The notes beneath the pieces were generated by a model, which saw nothing but the letters and a program-made list of their open reading frames with translations, was not told where the DNA came from and ran no database searches. Below are positions 1 to 14,200 of a stretch of DNA of 64,000 nt, one piece after another. The stretch comes from Psilocybe azurescens (taxonomy: Eukaryota; Basidiomycota; Agaricomycetes; Agaricales; Agrocybaceae), in contig JAJIRX010000570.1 of the NCBI GenBank assembly GCA_023853785.1, positions 372,001-436,000 on the forward strand, in the 5' to 3' direction. Numbering within the stretch: the stretch's first letter is position 1; each line of letters begins with the position of its first letter. The position numbers were made by a program, and so were the translations under genes.

Positions 1-574
1 CCTAATTCACCTGTCATTTTCTCCAATCCTGCAGATCAGCAAATTTGCAGGGCAATTGTGCCGCGGCAATTTTCACTCCGCGCGCAACACTAATGGAATG
101 GAATCACGCGATTTGTTGACCGCAAACTGTGGGAATTTATTGTCAGCTTTACTGTGCGCTTTCGAGTGACACTGTTTTCAAATCATGATTGTATAATGCC
201 CATTGGCCCATCCACGAGCTCTATGGTCATATCGAAGTTTAATTGTGAAGAACGGCTTCGAACACCGTGTGTGCATGTCCGGCCAAGACAAATTTGGAAC
301 GGCAAGCTGAAGCGACCGTGATAATCATTGTTTTCCTTGAGGATGTTTTTACACGCGCAGCTGCAATTTTGACGTGTGCTGATGATACGTGTATGCAGTG
401 GAGACAAGGTGGAACCATAGAGCTGCAAAGGTCAGGATTTGAACACGGTTATTACGCAAGCTAAAGACTCGGAGTTGACACACTGGCTTCCTCCTTCCAG
501 CTCCTTTCTTATCAACCATTCATTCGACACCGTTTCGTCGTCGCATAACTTGGGCACGCTAGAAGATATATAAG
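1..574. other. 5' flank of ABC transporter 1
   Basis: I see no convincing gene here. Short frames on both strands overlap each other and match nothing I recognise. The stretch probably holds the promoter of the ABC gene that begins at 575. A TATA-like string lies at 565-572, directly before the chosen start codon, which is closer than a normal fungal TATA box and may be chance. Confidence 0.5.
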
Positions 575-3500
575 ATGGATCCTTTTATATGGGAAGGTCA
601 GATTTCGATGACGGAGATGCATACATTTCAAATTATACCAAAGAGATGGGATGGTTCGTACGTGAAATGTTCAGAAATAATACGATCCGACATTGTCTCA
701 CTGAATAATCAGAGCTCTGAATGACTCTTTCGCTATACCTTTTATTTTATCCACTCTCCTTATATGCGCTCAGGTTATTCAGTTATTAGTCAAAGCGCAA
801 AGGAACGCCTTTGACACCACAAGACGCGCTCCTAGTGAGCATTCGGATTTGACGCGCACAGTTAACCCTGCCACACTTCGTTACTTGACCGATCGAAATA
901 AAGACAGGGCTGGACTGGTGATATTAGCATACACGGCCGCGCGTCTAGCTGGTTGCGTTATGCTCTTCTCGTTGTCAATGAAGACATCTCTTCGGTGTCA
1001 AAGCGATCAAGAAATTAACTCATCAGGATTGGCTGGCATCGTTTCGCTATGCCCTGAAGTATTTATGACTTCTACATTTGTTAGTCTCTCTTGAGGGAAT
1101 TTTCGAGTAATTTGCTTAATTCGCTTGATATATGCAGCTTTACTCTTCTGTTCTGGCGGTTGTTTCTATGGCATTCCAGAATTTGACGGCTTCTGCAACA
1201 CGACACAACATCTGGCTGCTCTTTTGTATATCTGGCGTGTATGTCTATAGGGATATTTGGCCTTTGGCGACTTATACCACAGATCCCAAGGATTCGCCTC
1301 AGGACGAGTTGATATGGGTTAAAATGGTGGTTCTGGCATTTACAGCGTGGTTTGTGCCCTTATTCATTCCTCGCCGCTACATACCGGTCGATCCAGAGGT
1401 ATTTTCACTTTGCTCACGTATCCGCATTTACAAATGTTTCGTGTTGTAGGACCCTATGCCAGTGCCAAATGACGAGCAGACATGCTCTATTTTTTCTCTT
1501 ATATTCTTTTTCTATCTCGACCCTGTGGTTTTTCTAGGATCTCGAGTAGAGCATTTAGAAGCCGACAAGCTACCTCCGCTCTCTGATACCGACTACTCAA
1601 AGAATTTAGTCGCGAAAGCCTTCCCAGTACGGCCCGTCAATGCTCCTCTGTCGGGCATAAATATCTGATAACACGTCTAGTATTTAGATGCTTATACAGG
1701 AGCGAAAAAACGACATCTGTTCTTCGGATTGATGTCAACCTTTCGTATGTATTTAATCCTTAAGACATCCTCTAAAAGATTTATTTATGTGAGCAGGCAA
1801 TGAGTACTCGATCATGGCCTTCCTCGTATTCGGACAAGTGGTTTCAAGTTTCTTTGCTCCCATTGGTATCAATCGAATACTCACGTGAGTAATCTTTGCA
1901 CTTCCTTCTACCTCTATTCAACATATCTACTGGTTCTCTCAGCTACCTCGAAAATGGTGGCCAAGGAACTACTATACGTCCGTGGTTCTGGATTTTCTGT
2001 CTATTTTGTGGACCGTCTTTCGATGCTGTTCTCTTCCAATGGTATATCTTCCTGGCGACCAGGACACTCACGCACGCGGAGGCTTTGATCACACAACTGG
2101 TTTTTGAACATAGTCTGAGGATTAGATTCATTGCTGATTCCAACGATGAATCCAAGCCTGAAATAACTATTGATCAAAATCAGAACGACCCTAATGTTGT
2201 CGCGGATTCAGAAACGATAATCGCACCGACAATATCCAGTGGCTCAGAATCAATGACGACTGTTTCATCAGCTTCACCCAAGAGCAAGTCGAAGGACCAA
2301 TCTACCACTTCTAATACTCAAAAGGTCAAAGAAAAGAAGGAGACTTCTTCTGCGAAGAAAGATCTTCACTTCAACGGCAGAATCAACAATTTGGTGACGA
2401 CAGATTTGGGTAACATTGTGGATGCACGAAATTTTCTCTTTCTAAGTCAGTCAGTTCGTCGCTTGCTCTTGATACAGCAGAACTGCGCGGCTAATCAAAA
2501 TACATGTAGTTATAGCCCTTCCACTTGAAGTAGCCGCTGCCATCGTTTTTCTTTATATTTTACTGGGGTGGAGGTAAGTGCAAGTGTTGCCAATCCAGTT
2601 GCTTTCTGATTGCCGGCACATATAGCGCATTCATCGGTCTTGGAATTATGATCGTCCTTCTTCCTGTTCCGGGATACGCCTCAAAGATGTTGCAGAGTAT
2701 ACAACAGCTTCGAATGACGAAGGTGAAATTATTTTGATTTGACATTCGTGCTGAATCACTGATGATCGCATAATCTATAGACTGACGCGAAAGTTCAAGA
2801 TATCACTGAAGGTTAGATAAATGAATGTCTGTGGTTATTACCTGACTTCTTCTCTCCAGTCATTAGTGTTTTAAGGATGGTCAAATTGTTTGGTTGGGAG
2901 GGAGAGATGTCAAAAGAATCAATACGAAAAGGGAGGAGGAATTATCGGCCATTTGGAGATTTAAAGTGAGTATCAATAATGAGGCGTTTTTCTTCTGCCG
3001 ATGTCATTAATATACATCTACAGGCATTTTTGATCATTATGAGGATCTCTAAGTGTGTTTTCCTTCGATTTTTGTTTTCTTGTCATTGACGATCCGTCTA
3101 GTATAATAATTCCTACCGTCACAATGGTGGCTACATACGCAACCTATACCATGGCCATGAAGCAAAGCCTTACACGTAAGTAGCCTGGTCCACAGATATG
3201 TGCTCCAATTTCATGCTGGTTTTCTACACCTTTAGCGTCCATAATTTTCTCGAGCTTCACAATCTTCCAAATGATCCGAGGTCAACTTGCTGGAATTACG
3301 GGTGAAATTTCCACGTGTATTCAAGGTTGGAAATCTTGTAGACCCTGTACTCAAACGTGTTAAGCTAACTAGAAACTCCGGCTTAAGGCAAGGTGTCTTT
3401 GGATCGCATTTCTGATTTTCTGTGGAAGACAGAGTTGTTGGATTCTTTCTCTGAAGATCAGTCCATAGTCGCCAGTGATCCACTTATAGAAGATCAAGCA

Positions 3501-6500
3501 ATTGGTTTCCGAAACGCAATGTTTTCCTGGAGAACCGAGAGCAATAACGGTAGTGCCACACCCTCCCGCACAACGTACAGGCTGGACATTAAAGACGAGC
3601 TTCTCTTCAAACCCAACTGCATTAATCTCGTTGTTGGTCCGACGTGCGTCTAGACCTATATCTATAATACTTTCGTAAATACTTATTCGTTCTTGTTCAG
3701 TGGTTCCGGAAAAACTTCGATTCTGATGGCACTTCTTGGTAAACACGTTTTTCCCAGTGAGGTCATTTGTTTGCTAAAGATGGGTATTGTCACAGGGGAA
3801 ATGCATTTCATCAGACCGTGCGCAGATTCCTGGTTCAATCTTCCTAGAAATGGAGGTATTGCGTATGCATCTCAAGAATCTTGGATACAGAATGAAACCA
3901 TTCGGGACAATATTTTGTTTGGATCTGCTTACAACGAAGTTCGATATCGCAAAGGTGGGAATGCTCGAAACCTTCTGTTACCGTCTCCGTGCTGAAGGGT
4001 TGTCTCAGTAATCTACCAGTGTGCGTTGGAGAAAGATCTGGGGCTTTTTGAAGCCGGAGATGCCACGGAGGTTGGCGAGAAAGGAATTACGCTTAGGTGT
4101 GATCTCAGATTACAAACAGAACGTCGGTTTTGAGATAACCTATCAATCATTGTATAGCGGAGGACAGAAGGTGGGTATTCTATGCTCAGTCGCGGAAGCT
4201 GCTCTCATGGTCATGTTACTTATATGGCGATCTAGGCCAGGATTACTCTCGCACGCGCAATATACTCTCAAGCGAAGATCATATTGCTCGACGACGTTCT
4301 CGCAGCACTCGATGTACATACGTAAGCAGAAATTGTATATGATACGGCAAAACATCTCACATGTACTGGTAGAGCCGTCTGGATTGTAGACAAGTGCTTA
4401 CGCGGAGAGCTCGTGCAAAATCGTACAGTTTTACTAGTGGTATAGTCAACTTTCTCTGTCACACAATAGAGCGAGCTGATAAGACGTTCCTTTAGACTCA
4501 TAACATTGCTCTAGCTGGACCTGTTGCAGGCTTTATCGTCTCTCTCGGTCGCGATGGTACTGTAGAGACTCAAGGAACTGACTCTGAAGCTGTCCTCTCA
4601 CGAGATCGGGTGCTCGTGGAAGAATTTGAACATGATAGGAAGAAAATTGAAGCTGCCAACCAAGAGGTCCCTGATCTGGAAGAGGAGACGACTTCCAAAG
4701 GAAAACTTATGGTCGCAGAAGAAATTGCAAAAGGGCATATCACTTGGAAATCCTTTAATCTGTATCTCTCCGCTTTGGCAGGAGACTACCCCTTAATATT
4801 CTTTTGCTTATTCATCGGCGGCATAATGGCAACAAACTGTGCTGCTGCCTTCCAAGTGTGGTTTTTAGGCTACTGGGGATCTCAATACGAGAATCACGAT
4901 CCGCAAGAAGTCAATGTTTCATTGTGAGTTTGCATATTTTGGGATAGAATATTCAAAGAATATTTCGCAGCATCTCATGCCATTCCAAGATACCTTTCAC
5001 TTTACTGCGCCATTGTGCTTTGTAGGATTGGCGATCAACATCTCGTCGCTGATATACTATGTATTCGCCGTCATCAGAGCATTGAGAATAATCAGTTCGA
5101 TCTTGGTCGATTCTCTGCTAACAAGCACACTACGGTATGTAAAACGAGACTGATGTGTATAACATACAGTGATACTAAAATTTAAATTTTAGGTGGTTAG
5201 ACGAGACTCCAACATCCAGGATTATTGCCAGATGCACTCAAGATATCCGCGTCATAGATGGCGAGTTGCCTGAAGAATTTCTTAGTCTAGTGAGAACAAG
5301 TATCACCCTTCTTACCAACATTGGAGTGATCGTCATCTTCACTCCTATATTTCTATGCCCAAGCATAGCGGTCGCGGCACTAGGATTTTACTTGGGAAAT
5401 ATCTACATGAAGGCTTCATTGTCGGTGAGACGAGAGAAGAGGTGTGCAACGTAGCTTTAGTATCTCCTCATATAGTTGATGCTAACAAATTATCAGCAAT
5501 GGTCGAGCACCAGTCTTGGCACACTTCAGTGCGGCTATTTCTGGGATAGGTGAGACGAATTCTGAACAAGAAGGAAATATATTTCTCAACCTGTCTAGTA
5601 TCCGTTCGTGCCTATGGAGCACAAGCTGCATTTATAACTGAATCGCTCAGACGTATCGACCGTTATACCCGAATATCCAGAATATCCTATAACCTTAATC
5701 GGTGGATTAGTGTACGAGCAGATCTTCTGGGAAGCTTATTCACACTGGCTATTGCTTCCTACCTTGTTTATGGGACCTCAATTGGGTCGTCCAACACCGG
5801 CTTCTCCTTAACCATGCTCATAGAGTTCTGTAGCATGATCCTTTTCTGGGTCAGGGTATTCAATGATCTCGAATTGCAGTCCAACAGGTGTTCCAAACAT
5901 GACTTCTCTTTATAGTGATACCCACACTTACACTCTATTCGTAGTCTCGAAAGGATTCAAGACTATGTTGAGATTGAGCACGAGCCTCAACCTACAAAGG
6001 AAGGTGAACCTCCTGCAGCATGGCCCACGAGCGGAGATCTCGTGGTCGAAAACCTCTCTGCTCGTTATTCGAAGGTATATCAAAATGTGCCTAGACCTAG
6101 GACCTGGTTTAATCATTTGAACTTTCAAAGGATGGGCCAGCCGTTTTACACGACTTGTCATTCCATATCGAGTCTGGACAACGCGTTGGCGTAGGCAAGT
6201 CATTTAATCGGCGTTGATAACTATTTTTTAACCCTGTCTCTCCTCTTGCGATAGTCGGTAGGACTGGCAGTGGAAAAGTGAACCTTCATTCCATTTTCAA
6301 GGAAAGTTCTGACCAGAGCTTTCTTACAGAGCTCTCTAACTCTTGCACTACTGCGGTGTATATTGACGGAAGGCACGGTTTACTATGACGGTCTTCCCAC
6401 AAATCGCGTCAACCTGAATGCATTGAGATCAAATATTACAATTATACCTCAAACTGTACGTGGAGTTCTATTCGTCGATCGACGCCATCTTTCTCCTTTC

Positions 6501-7341
6501 TAACCTGAGTTTCTCATCCATAAGCCTGAGCTCATCACAGGTAAGGGGAAGTCTGTTTGCATTTTGCTTGTTATTTATCATTTCATTAGGCACTCTTCGA
6601 AGAAACCTGGACCCGTTTGAACAGTACGATGACGCCACTTTGAACGACGCACTTCGCTCTGCAGGACTATTCTCGATACGGAACGAAGAAGCAGAGAGTG
6701 CCATCACCTTAGACAGTAATGTCTCCGTTGGCGGGGGTAATCTATCAGTTGGCGAGAGGCAAATCGTTGCTCTGGGTCGAGCCATGGTCCGTGGCAGCAA
6801 GCTGCTCATTCTCGACGAAGGTGCGTAGGCTCTAAATCTTCACAGATATAACCTGATCTGTGCCAAACCTACCGTTTATTAACAGCCACCTCTGCGATTG
6901 GTGAGCCCTTGATTCTTCTGGATGGCTTCGTATCTGATGTAACCGTCCGCGCTCTAGACTACAAAACCGATGCAATTATACAAACAACACTTAGGCATAA
7001 ACTGGGTAGAGATGTAACCGTTATCACCGTGGCCCATCGTCTGCAAACAATAATGGATGCGAACAAGATTGTACGCCAAAGCATTTTTTCCTCTTCTCGT
7101 ATCCTTGCTCAACAATAATTCAGATGGTCCTTGATGATGGCCGAATTGTAAGTTGTGATTCTGACGCTCAAGGCTGCTACGCAATAGTTTCTGATGCCTA
7201 AGGCAGGCTGAGTTCGACGCTCCTAGCGCCCTTCTTCAAAAGAAAGACAGCTTGTTCAAGGCATTAGTGGATGGAAGTTCGGACAAATCAGCTCTGTATG
7301 CTATGGCTGAAGGCAAGGTAACCACTGCATCTGGAGAGTAG
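575..7341 (+). CDS. ABCC-type full ABC transporter 1 (frame broken twice)
   Basis: Predicted multidrug-resistance-protein (ABCC/MRP) full transporter: an ATP-driven membrane exporter, substrate unknown. Hand splicing gives more than 25 exons (575-657, 713-1079, 1138-1398, 1450-1626, 1681-1744 and so on) in the order N-terminal helices, TMD1, NBD1, TMD2, NBD2. NBD1 has Walker A GPTGSGKTS (split by an intron at 3645-3702), signature LSGGQK on a 13-nt exon (4158-4170) and Walker B ILLDDVLAALD. NBD2 has Walker A VGRTGSGKSS, signature LSVGERQ and LDEATSAID. The stop is TAG at 7339-7341. Two frameshifts stand out against the paralogues: one base missing in the A-run at 2912-2915 and one extra in the T-run at 5019-5021. 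Both are homopolymers and similar slips occur in single-copy genes nearby, so sequencing error is likelier than decay. One intron (from 6195) uses a GC donor. Start ATG at 575 gives a clean phase into exon 2. Confidence 0.85.
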
Positions 7342-10300
7342 TGATAGTAAAGCTTTTTGCAAAGTATTATGTAGAACAAATGTACGCACCTGAGCGATTG
7401 AAAAGCTCATGGCGACTGGGAGGGCCTGGCGGACCACTCAAGTAGCGAGTTCGCTGAATCATTAGACGCTTGGGACGCTGACTCTTACTAAGACTTCGAG
7501 TCCAGAAAGATTACAAAACACGATACTGCCCATCATCCCACAATGATCGGATTCAGCTTTCGAGAGTCCTGTGACCAACTGGGGCTTATATAGAGGCGGG
7601 TAGACTGGCAATCTGGGATAAAATGAAGCACGCTCGTGGCGTGAGTTCCTACCAGGTTGTCTGGGTATTACTTATCATCATGAAAGAGAGGCTTCGAGCT
7701 TTGTCAATATGAGTGTTGCTATTATAGATGCCGGCATTTAAACGTTGGAAGCTGAAGCGCTTGAGACACCCGTGTTGCCCATAGCTTTCTGAGCGTCAAG
7801 AGTCCCGGAGATTGAGAGACAGTAGTAGGCTGGTAGTAGAATCAAAGAGAAGGTGAGTATATGCTATGATCGATGTGAACGCAATTAAATGAATACCGTC
7901 TAATATGCTCGTAGTACGGAATGAGAACTTGTGGCGATGAAGTATGCTGTATAAGGTAAAAGAGAGGGGAAAGGCCTTGGGGAGGGAAATGACTATTCCT
8001 GACGAGCATATCGCGGTAATAATAAGAATCATGTGGCTTAAAAGGCGCACAAACACTACTTGAAGCCATCGTATGGAAAGCAGTTAGCAGGGGCGTATAT
8101 ATCATTGTCTGGCACAGACAGAATTTCTAATTTTTAGCTTGTCGAGGTATAGTATCCGGAACCGGCAACGTATTTCGCAAAATTTTACGCAGTGGTTATG
8201 TCGGTGCGTAGAGAATTTTGAGACAATTGAGGCAGAAATAGTCCTGAGAGCCACAAGAATTTGACACTGACATTGGAACGACCGCAGGTGCAGAGGACAA
8301 ACAATATCGAGTGAATGCGGGTCACTATGTCCGTCTACATGAGGACAAATAATTTAGCTGAATATATGCGCATAAGAGCAGGTGCAGGAGGGGAAATAGT
8401 GATTTGAGAGGGAGACAAAGGTGTAATTGCTCGGAAACCGGATCAAGTGCACGTGACGTTCGAGACAAGGTCCAGACTCTCCAGACTGTCAGTGACAGGG
8501 GAAAGAAGGCAGAGCAAGAATAGACCAGTGGTGTCCTGTACCCTACAGTATACGCCATAAAGGAACGTCTCAAAATTTATTTCTTGCCTCCCGCGCACAT
8601 ATCTACTTTTATAACCCTCGAGCGTTCATTTGAGCAACATTCGAGCGCCTATCAGTCTCTGAGCCCCTGAGCGATTGTCACATGATAGTTCTCACGGAGA
8701 GCCTCAAGGGAGCTTAAGGCCTCTAAGGCTCTAGGGGCCGAATTTACGCCTGAATGCTCCAGTCCGTGTTTTCGAATCGAGGTGTAATTTAGGGACACTC
8801 ATATGACTCGTGGCTTCTTCAATGTGCAACATTATTTGATCTATCTAATAATGACGTTTTTATTTACAATAGCCTGCCAAGTTGGAACGGTTCGCTCTTG
8901 CCACTGTCAATGTAAGTACGGCAGCACGCTCAAGGAAGGATATTACTTTGCGAACAGAAGTGATAGACCAAGTACTCATAACCCTAACTAGAGTGGATAA
9001 TACAGTATATATATAGCCTTAAGCGCACCTTCGAGTGTATCTGCAGGGCAAATCGGGTCCAATAACAATCATGAAAATGAGTCCGCGTATTATGGAGTGT
9101 CCGTATGTCTTTTAGAATGTAGATAACTAACACATTCAACTCTTAGCAGGGTATAAATCTGGTCTACCGAACTGTTATCAATTCATGCAGCCACGGGTAA
9201 ATCTTCTTCGAAGCTCGACATATATCCACTTCTCCACACCAAATTAATCCCGTTTTTTTCGTATTATTTTTCTAATTTTAACATGGAATATTTCGTTTAA
9301 AGATCTCTTTGGAGCAACAGGTCTCCATCCAGACTCTGATCTTTTGGAGCGAGAATCAGACCTGAGGAATTACCTCGCAAGTAGAGTATAAGCGGGAGTA
9401 CTACATAATATTGTTCCGTTGAAGATAAACTAAAATCTGGGGTTCGACCGAGGTTAAACACGGGTTTTTACTATTTTACATTTAAATCAATCACATCATT
9501 CGATAATTATAAGAAATAGGAGGAAATTAGGTTCATACTGCTGAATAGCTACAGGGTGATGGAGACTTTGTTAGTCATTAACGATACGCCGAGCCTGGAA
9601 TCGCGCTCCCGCATCTGTGGTGGGTAAACTGTCAAGATTCCAGCATTACCTCTTGGGCGCCCCCTTCGGAAAAGCGAATAATTGATGAGGCGGCAATGAT
9701 CTCATCATGTCGTTTGCGTTTGCTGTTTATTTATGTGTGTATATGAGCTCACCCAAGGGTCTTCCTGCTCCAGTCAGCGTAATCAAATTTAGCCAAGTGG
9801 TACGAGTTATTGAGGGACTAGATAGCATGTCGATGTAGCTTCTCTCACTATCTAGTTTTGTGACTGACGGTACTACGTCAAGAAGGTTAACTCAGGATCC
9901 GAGTTGCCAAAGCGTCATTGGACAGGTTCCGGCGGCTATTAGATTAATTGATCGATAGCAGAACGGGAAAGTTGGGTTCAGTGAAGGTAACTCGCAACCG
10001 AACGTCCATTTTACGTATTTGTGCGATACGCTCTGACCGGTGTGAACATCCTGACCTCCACTAGCAGGCTGTGGAGAATGGAAGGAGATGAGACAGGAAA
10101 CAGTGGCCAATCTTGGCCACTTACCTGATGATGTATGTGTCCGGAATTAGTACGGCAACTCGCATTATATTAGGAATGAACTTTGTATCTGTGGATATCC
10201 ATAGAGCGAATTGAATCTGTGAATATCCGGTAATCTAATGTCTCCGAAGACTTGGGCCTGTTTATAATCCACACCTCGAAACTGACGGATCGAAATGCGA

Positions 10301-11257
10301 CCGTCCAATTCAGATGTTATGAGCCTTGTATTTCCCTCGTGTTTGCAGAAGCCATATCCAATTGATTATGTCTGTAGAGCACATACGAGGTTATTTATGG
10401 GATCGACGATCGTCATTACCCGGAAGGGTGAGAATGACGTCACGCGGAATCTGGGCAGGTCGGGGATTGGAACCAAAAATGATGATCGTCCCTTTTCGTT
10501 GACTGTTGGCAAAGAGGCATGCTCACAACACGCTCAACGCCTTCATTCAATACCACGACTACACATCAGTACCCCCACGTTCTTTTCAATGATGAAGTCA
10601 TATTAAAAGCAAACCCGATTCTCGAGCTAAGCCTCATTCATCTTTTTCCACGGTAAACTTTTCATCCCTGGAGATCGACCGACAGGGTTGATGTTCCTCA
10701 GAAAGATGTACGGGATGACGACAAGCATTTCCAGAGATAGTCATCTTGCTGAAATGTAAGCTGAATTGTCTTATCTTCTAGCCCAGCTCGGGAGATGATG
10801 TTATGACGCGGGACAAGGTCCCCAAACGTACATAGGCCTCGCTTAGCCGTCGGCGCAGGCCCCAACGTAACCCACGAGCCTGTGGAGAGGTGGATATTAT
10901 AACAACATTCCATATTTGGTAAGAGTCTTCTCAGAACGTTATTGAATGTATTATCTAACTGAAGATTCTGTTAACAAAATAAAACAGACACCCGTTTTGC
11001 ATAGAGCAGCCGCTGACGTCATTATTCTCACGCTGCTGGAATGCATAAAGATAGTCTCTGGCCACTTGCGACAAAGGATGCTCCCAAGTTTCCGTCTGCA
11101 AGCTACAGACGATATCTTCAACGACAAATACGATAAAGTTCAATTTCTCTGAGTTAAATCGGTACGCAGTATTTCCGTAGTCTTGTAAGTCCCAATTCAT
11201 TCTTTGATTCCTAAAAACTTTGATAAATTTCAAGGTGATCAACCCAACTCACTCAAA
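7342..11257. other. Gene-poor intergenic region
   Basis: Almost 4 kb without a supportable gene. Open frames are short, lie on both strands and lack spliceable extensions or familiar motifs. The stretch must contain the terminator of ABC transporter 1 and the promoter of the YTH gene. I see no terminal inverted repeats, LTRs or transposase-like sequence. Confidence 0.5.
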
Positions 11258-14200
11258 ATGGTCGAAGCTCAGCTCGAGCAGCCAAGTCTGAAAACAGGGT
11301 CGCCTGTGCCCTCAGGCTACTTTACTGTTACAACACTCATCGGAATCCATCCGAAAGGTGTGTATCACGTGGACTTGTATACTCAATCACGTGCTGTCTT
11401 CGTCCGACGTCAAAAAATGGGTTGGAACTCAAGTTCGCGCCCAGGACGAGAGGAGTTGGCTATTGCTCCCTTCATTCTTTTCTACTTTAACTTTTCTGTC
11501 ATTATTCTGTTATGTCTGACCTTTACGTTACCCTTTAGATTCCAATTCAGATTCAGATACACCTCAAGAGTACCCCAGTATGTTGAGTTTCTAGTCATTT
11601 CTACGAGTTACTCGAATTCACCTGATTTCTCTGCAATTCTTTCTAGATTTTCATGACAGCAGCGGCCTTGCGACGCCTACCGCCAATTCCAACACTCCAG
11701 GTTTACTAGACACGGATAACGGCAGTGGACCCGATTCTATGTCTGGTGATGCCAGTGAGCGCATGTCAGAATCTTCAAAGTCTGATCGTGCCAAGGTTGG
11801 AACACCAAATCATCGACGACGCTCTCGCCCGCAACCTGGCAATATTCACCGGCCATCTGGACAGCATTCGTCGCAAACACTGCCAACTCACGGTTATGGC
11901 ATAGCTTCTCCAAGTCCCTCAGAGAATGCCCCAATTCGCCCTCCCGCCGGGTTCCAAGGCTCGCCCATCCATTATTCCCCGACAGTGCCCTATAGTCAAA
12001 GGTCTGGCTATGTTGGACAATACACGATGTCTTCTCAGCCGAACCAAATGACTATAGCGCACTCGCCTTCCCCATACGCCTATCCGCACTCGTATCACCA
12101 TCCAGCGGTGCCCGATAACAGCAATATGAACATACACGCCAACTACCCCAACATGCTGCAACCTCAGGCCCCTGTCTTCTCCTATCAACGTCCCTCCCCG
12201 GATGGCAGTGCGACTTCCCATCATTCATTCTCTGGAGCGCGTAGTTCGCCCTTGTATTCCCCCTCACCGGCTGAACACTTCTTCCTCCTCACCTTCATCT
12301 TCACATCCACCTTCATCATCCGGCCAGAGCACTCCTTACATGAGCTCAGGTCCATTCCAGTCATTACAATATCCTGCACCTATGGCCACAACGCCATACC
12401 CTTATCAAACACAGGGCTTTCCTCCATCGCCCATGTACGCAGGGCAGTACACTGCTGCTCCATTTAATCAGCATTATACTCCAACAAACGAGGTAGAACC
12501 ACAGGGTACATGGTTCTACTTTCCACATACTTCTCAATCTCCGCAGCAATATGATACCGGTCCGTATCAAACTCATTATCCTGTTGGCTATTCGCAAGTC
12601 AGTCATTCCGGAGCAGAGGTTGCCCATGGTAGGCAGGGGCCATCTTCCATTCCTTCTCAATCATCACCACGTTTTCCGATTTCGCCGTCACAACATTATT
12701 CCGACACTCACACACCGTCCGACTCCCCTGGACCATCGGGAGCTGGACCGCCTGTGTATCATGGCTCAGGTGTCATCACCAGTGCTGCTCAAAGTGCTTC
12801 GTCGGGAAGTGGACGTCCGCCAACCAGCGAGAGGCATATTGTGCGACGCTCGTACCACCCTAACCCTCCAGCCCACCGTTCAGAATGGGTCATGTGGGCC
12901 GGCAATGTCCCATCCGACGCGAGCCATGACGAACTCTGGCGCTTCTTCAATCAGCCGCCTGAGCCACAGATAGAAGGCGTCGACCCGAAGACCGGTGTGC
13001 TTTCCATTTTTCTTATTTCCCGCTCCAGCTGTGCTTTCATCAATTATGAGAACGATGTTTACCTGCATCAAGCAATCGCCCGATTCAATGGCGTTCCGCT
13101 ACGAGCCAACGACCCTCGATGCGCCCGGCTAGTTTGTCGCGTGAGAAGGAAGGACGATGATTTGAAAGCTGGAGTGGGCGGGCAGAGGGGCATGGGCATG
13201 CACACGAAGTGGATACGCGATCAGAAGGGCAAAGCGCGTGAGGTGAACAGCGACCCATCAGATTTGTCCGCCTCTGTCTCGGATGACCCGTCTACATCGC
13301 CTGCGAGTGTATCCGAACGTTTGACTAGCGCAATATCGAACATCTCAATGGCGGATGGAGAGGAGGGTAGAAGGCGTGTCCACGCGAAACATTCCAGCAG
13401 CTCGGGTTCATACGCCTCAACCAATTCGAGTTTCCTCGCGAAGCACTTTCCCAAACGCTATTTCATCCTCAAATCTCTGACTCAGGTGGGTTTTGGTTGT
13501 TGTTTCGCGGGTATCTGGATGATTAACATTTTCTCTTTGATCTCAGGAAGATTTGGATCTTAGCGTCGAACGGGGTGTATGGGCTACTCAGAAGCATAAC
13601 GAGGAGATATTGGACCAGGCATACCGATCTAGTAAGGAGGTCCATCTGATATTCAGCGTCAACAAAAGCGGCGAATTCTATGGGCACGCCAGGTATGAAT
13701 TTTCTCGTTTCTTCGTTTACTGGACGCAATCACGAATCTGCCTTTCCTTTCTTTGAACAGAATGTCAGGACCTGTTCGCCGGGGCGAGACTCGTATCCCA
13801 TGGGCTTCCCGTCCATCACAGCCAACCCTCCATTCTATGCCAACCCCAGGCCTAACCTCGGGGCCCATAAAGATCATATTCTCGCCGAGCGACAATCGTT
13901 TTGTAGACGAATCGCCCTTGCAAGTCGACGGCGCCACTTCTGCAGCAACAAAATCGCCCTTGCAACTCGACGGCGTCACTCCTGGAGCAACAAGACCACG
14001 TAAGATTGTTCTGGGCAACCTCCGACATTCCGCGCCTGCGCTTCTTGGTGAAGGATACAAGCTACCGACGGTGACGACGCTAGACACGATGTATAGCTTG
14101 GATCAGCCGCGGCGCCAGGAGGAGAGCGAATTTACGTTGGACCGTGATGCACCTAACAGGGCAATGCGTGCGAATCAGGGTTCTTCGGGTTCGAGTGCTG

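Noticed and set aside
575..7341. Calling ABC transporter 1 a pseudogene
   Set aside because: Its only lesions are two one-base slips in short runs, the same kind found in single-copy essential genes nearby; all motifs are intact.
9560..9640. Possible tRNA or SINE-like sequence on the minus strand
   Set aside because: It resembles a B box, but acceptor and anticodon stems cannot be paired.
10295..10606. 103-codon plus-strand frame in the gene-poor region
   Set aside because: No motif, no splice extension, and unremarkable composition; expected by chance in 4 kb.
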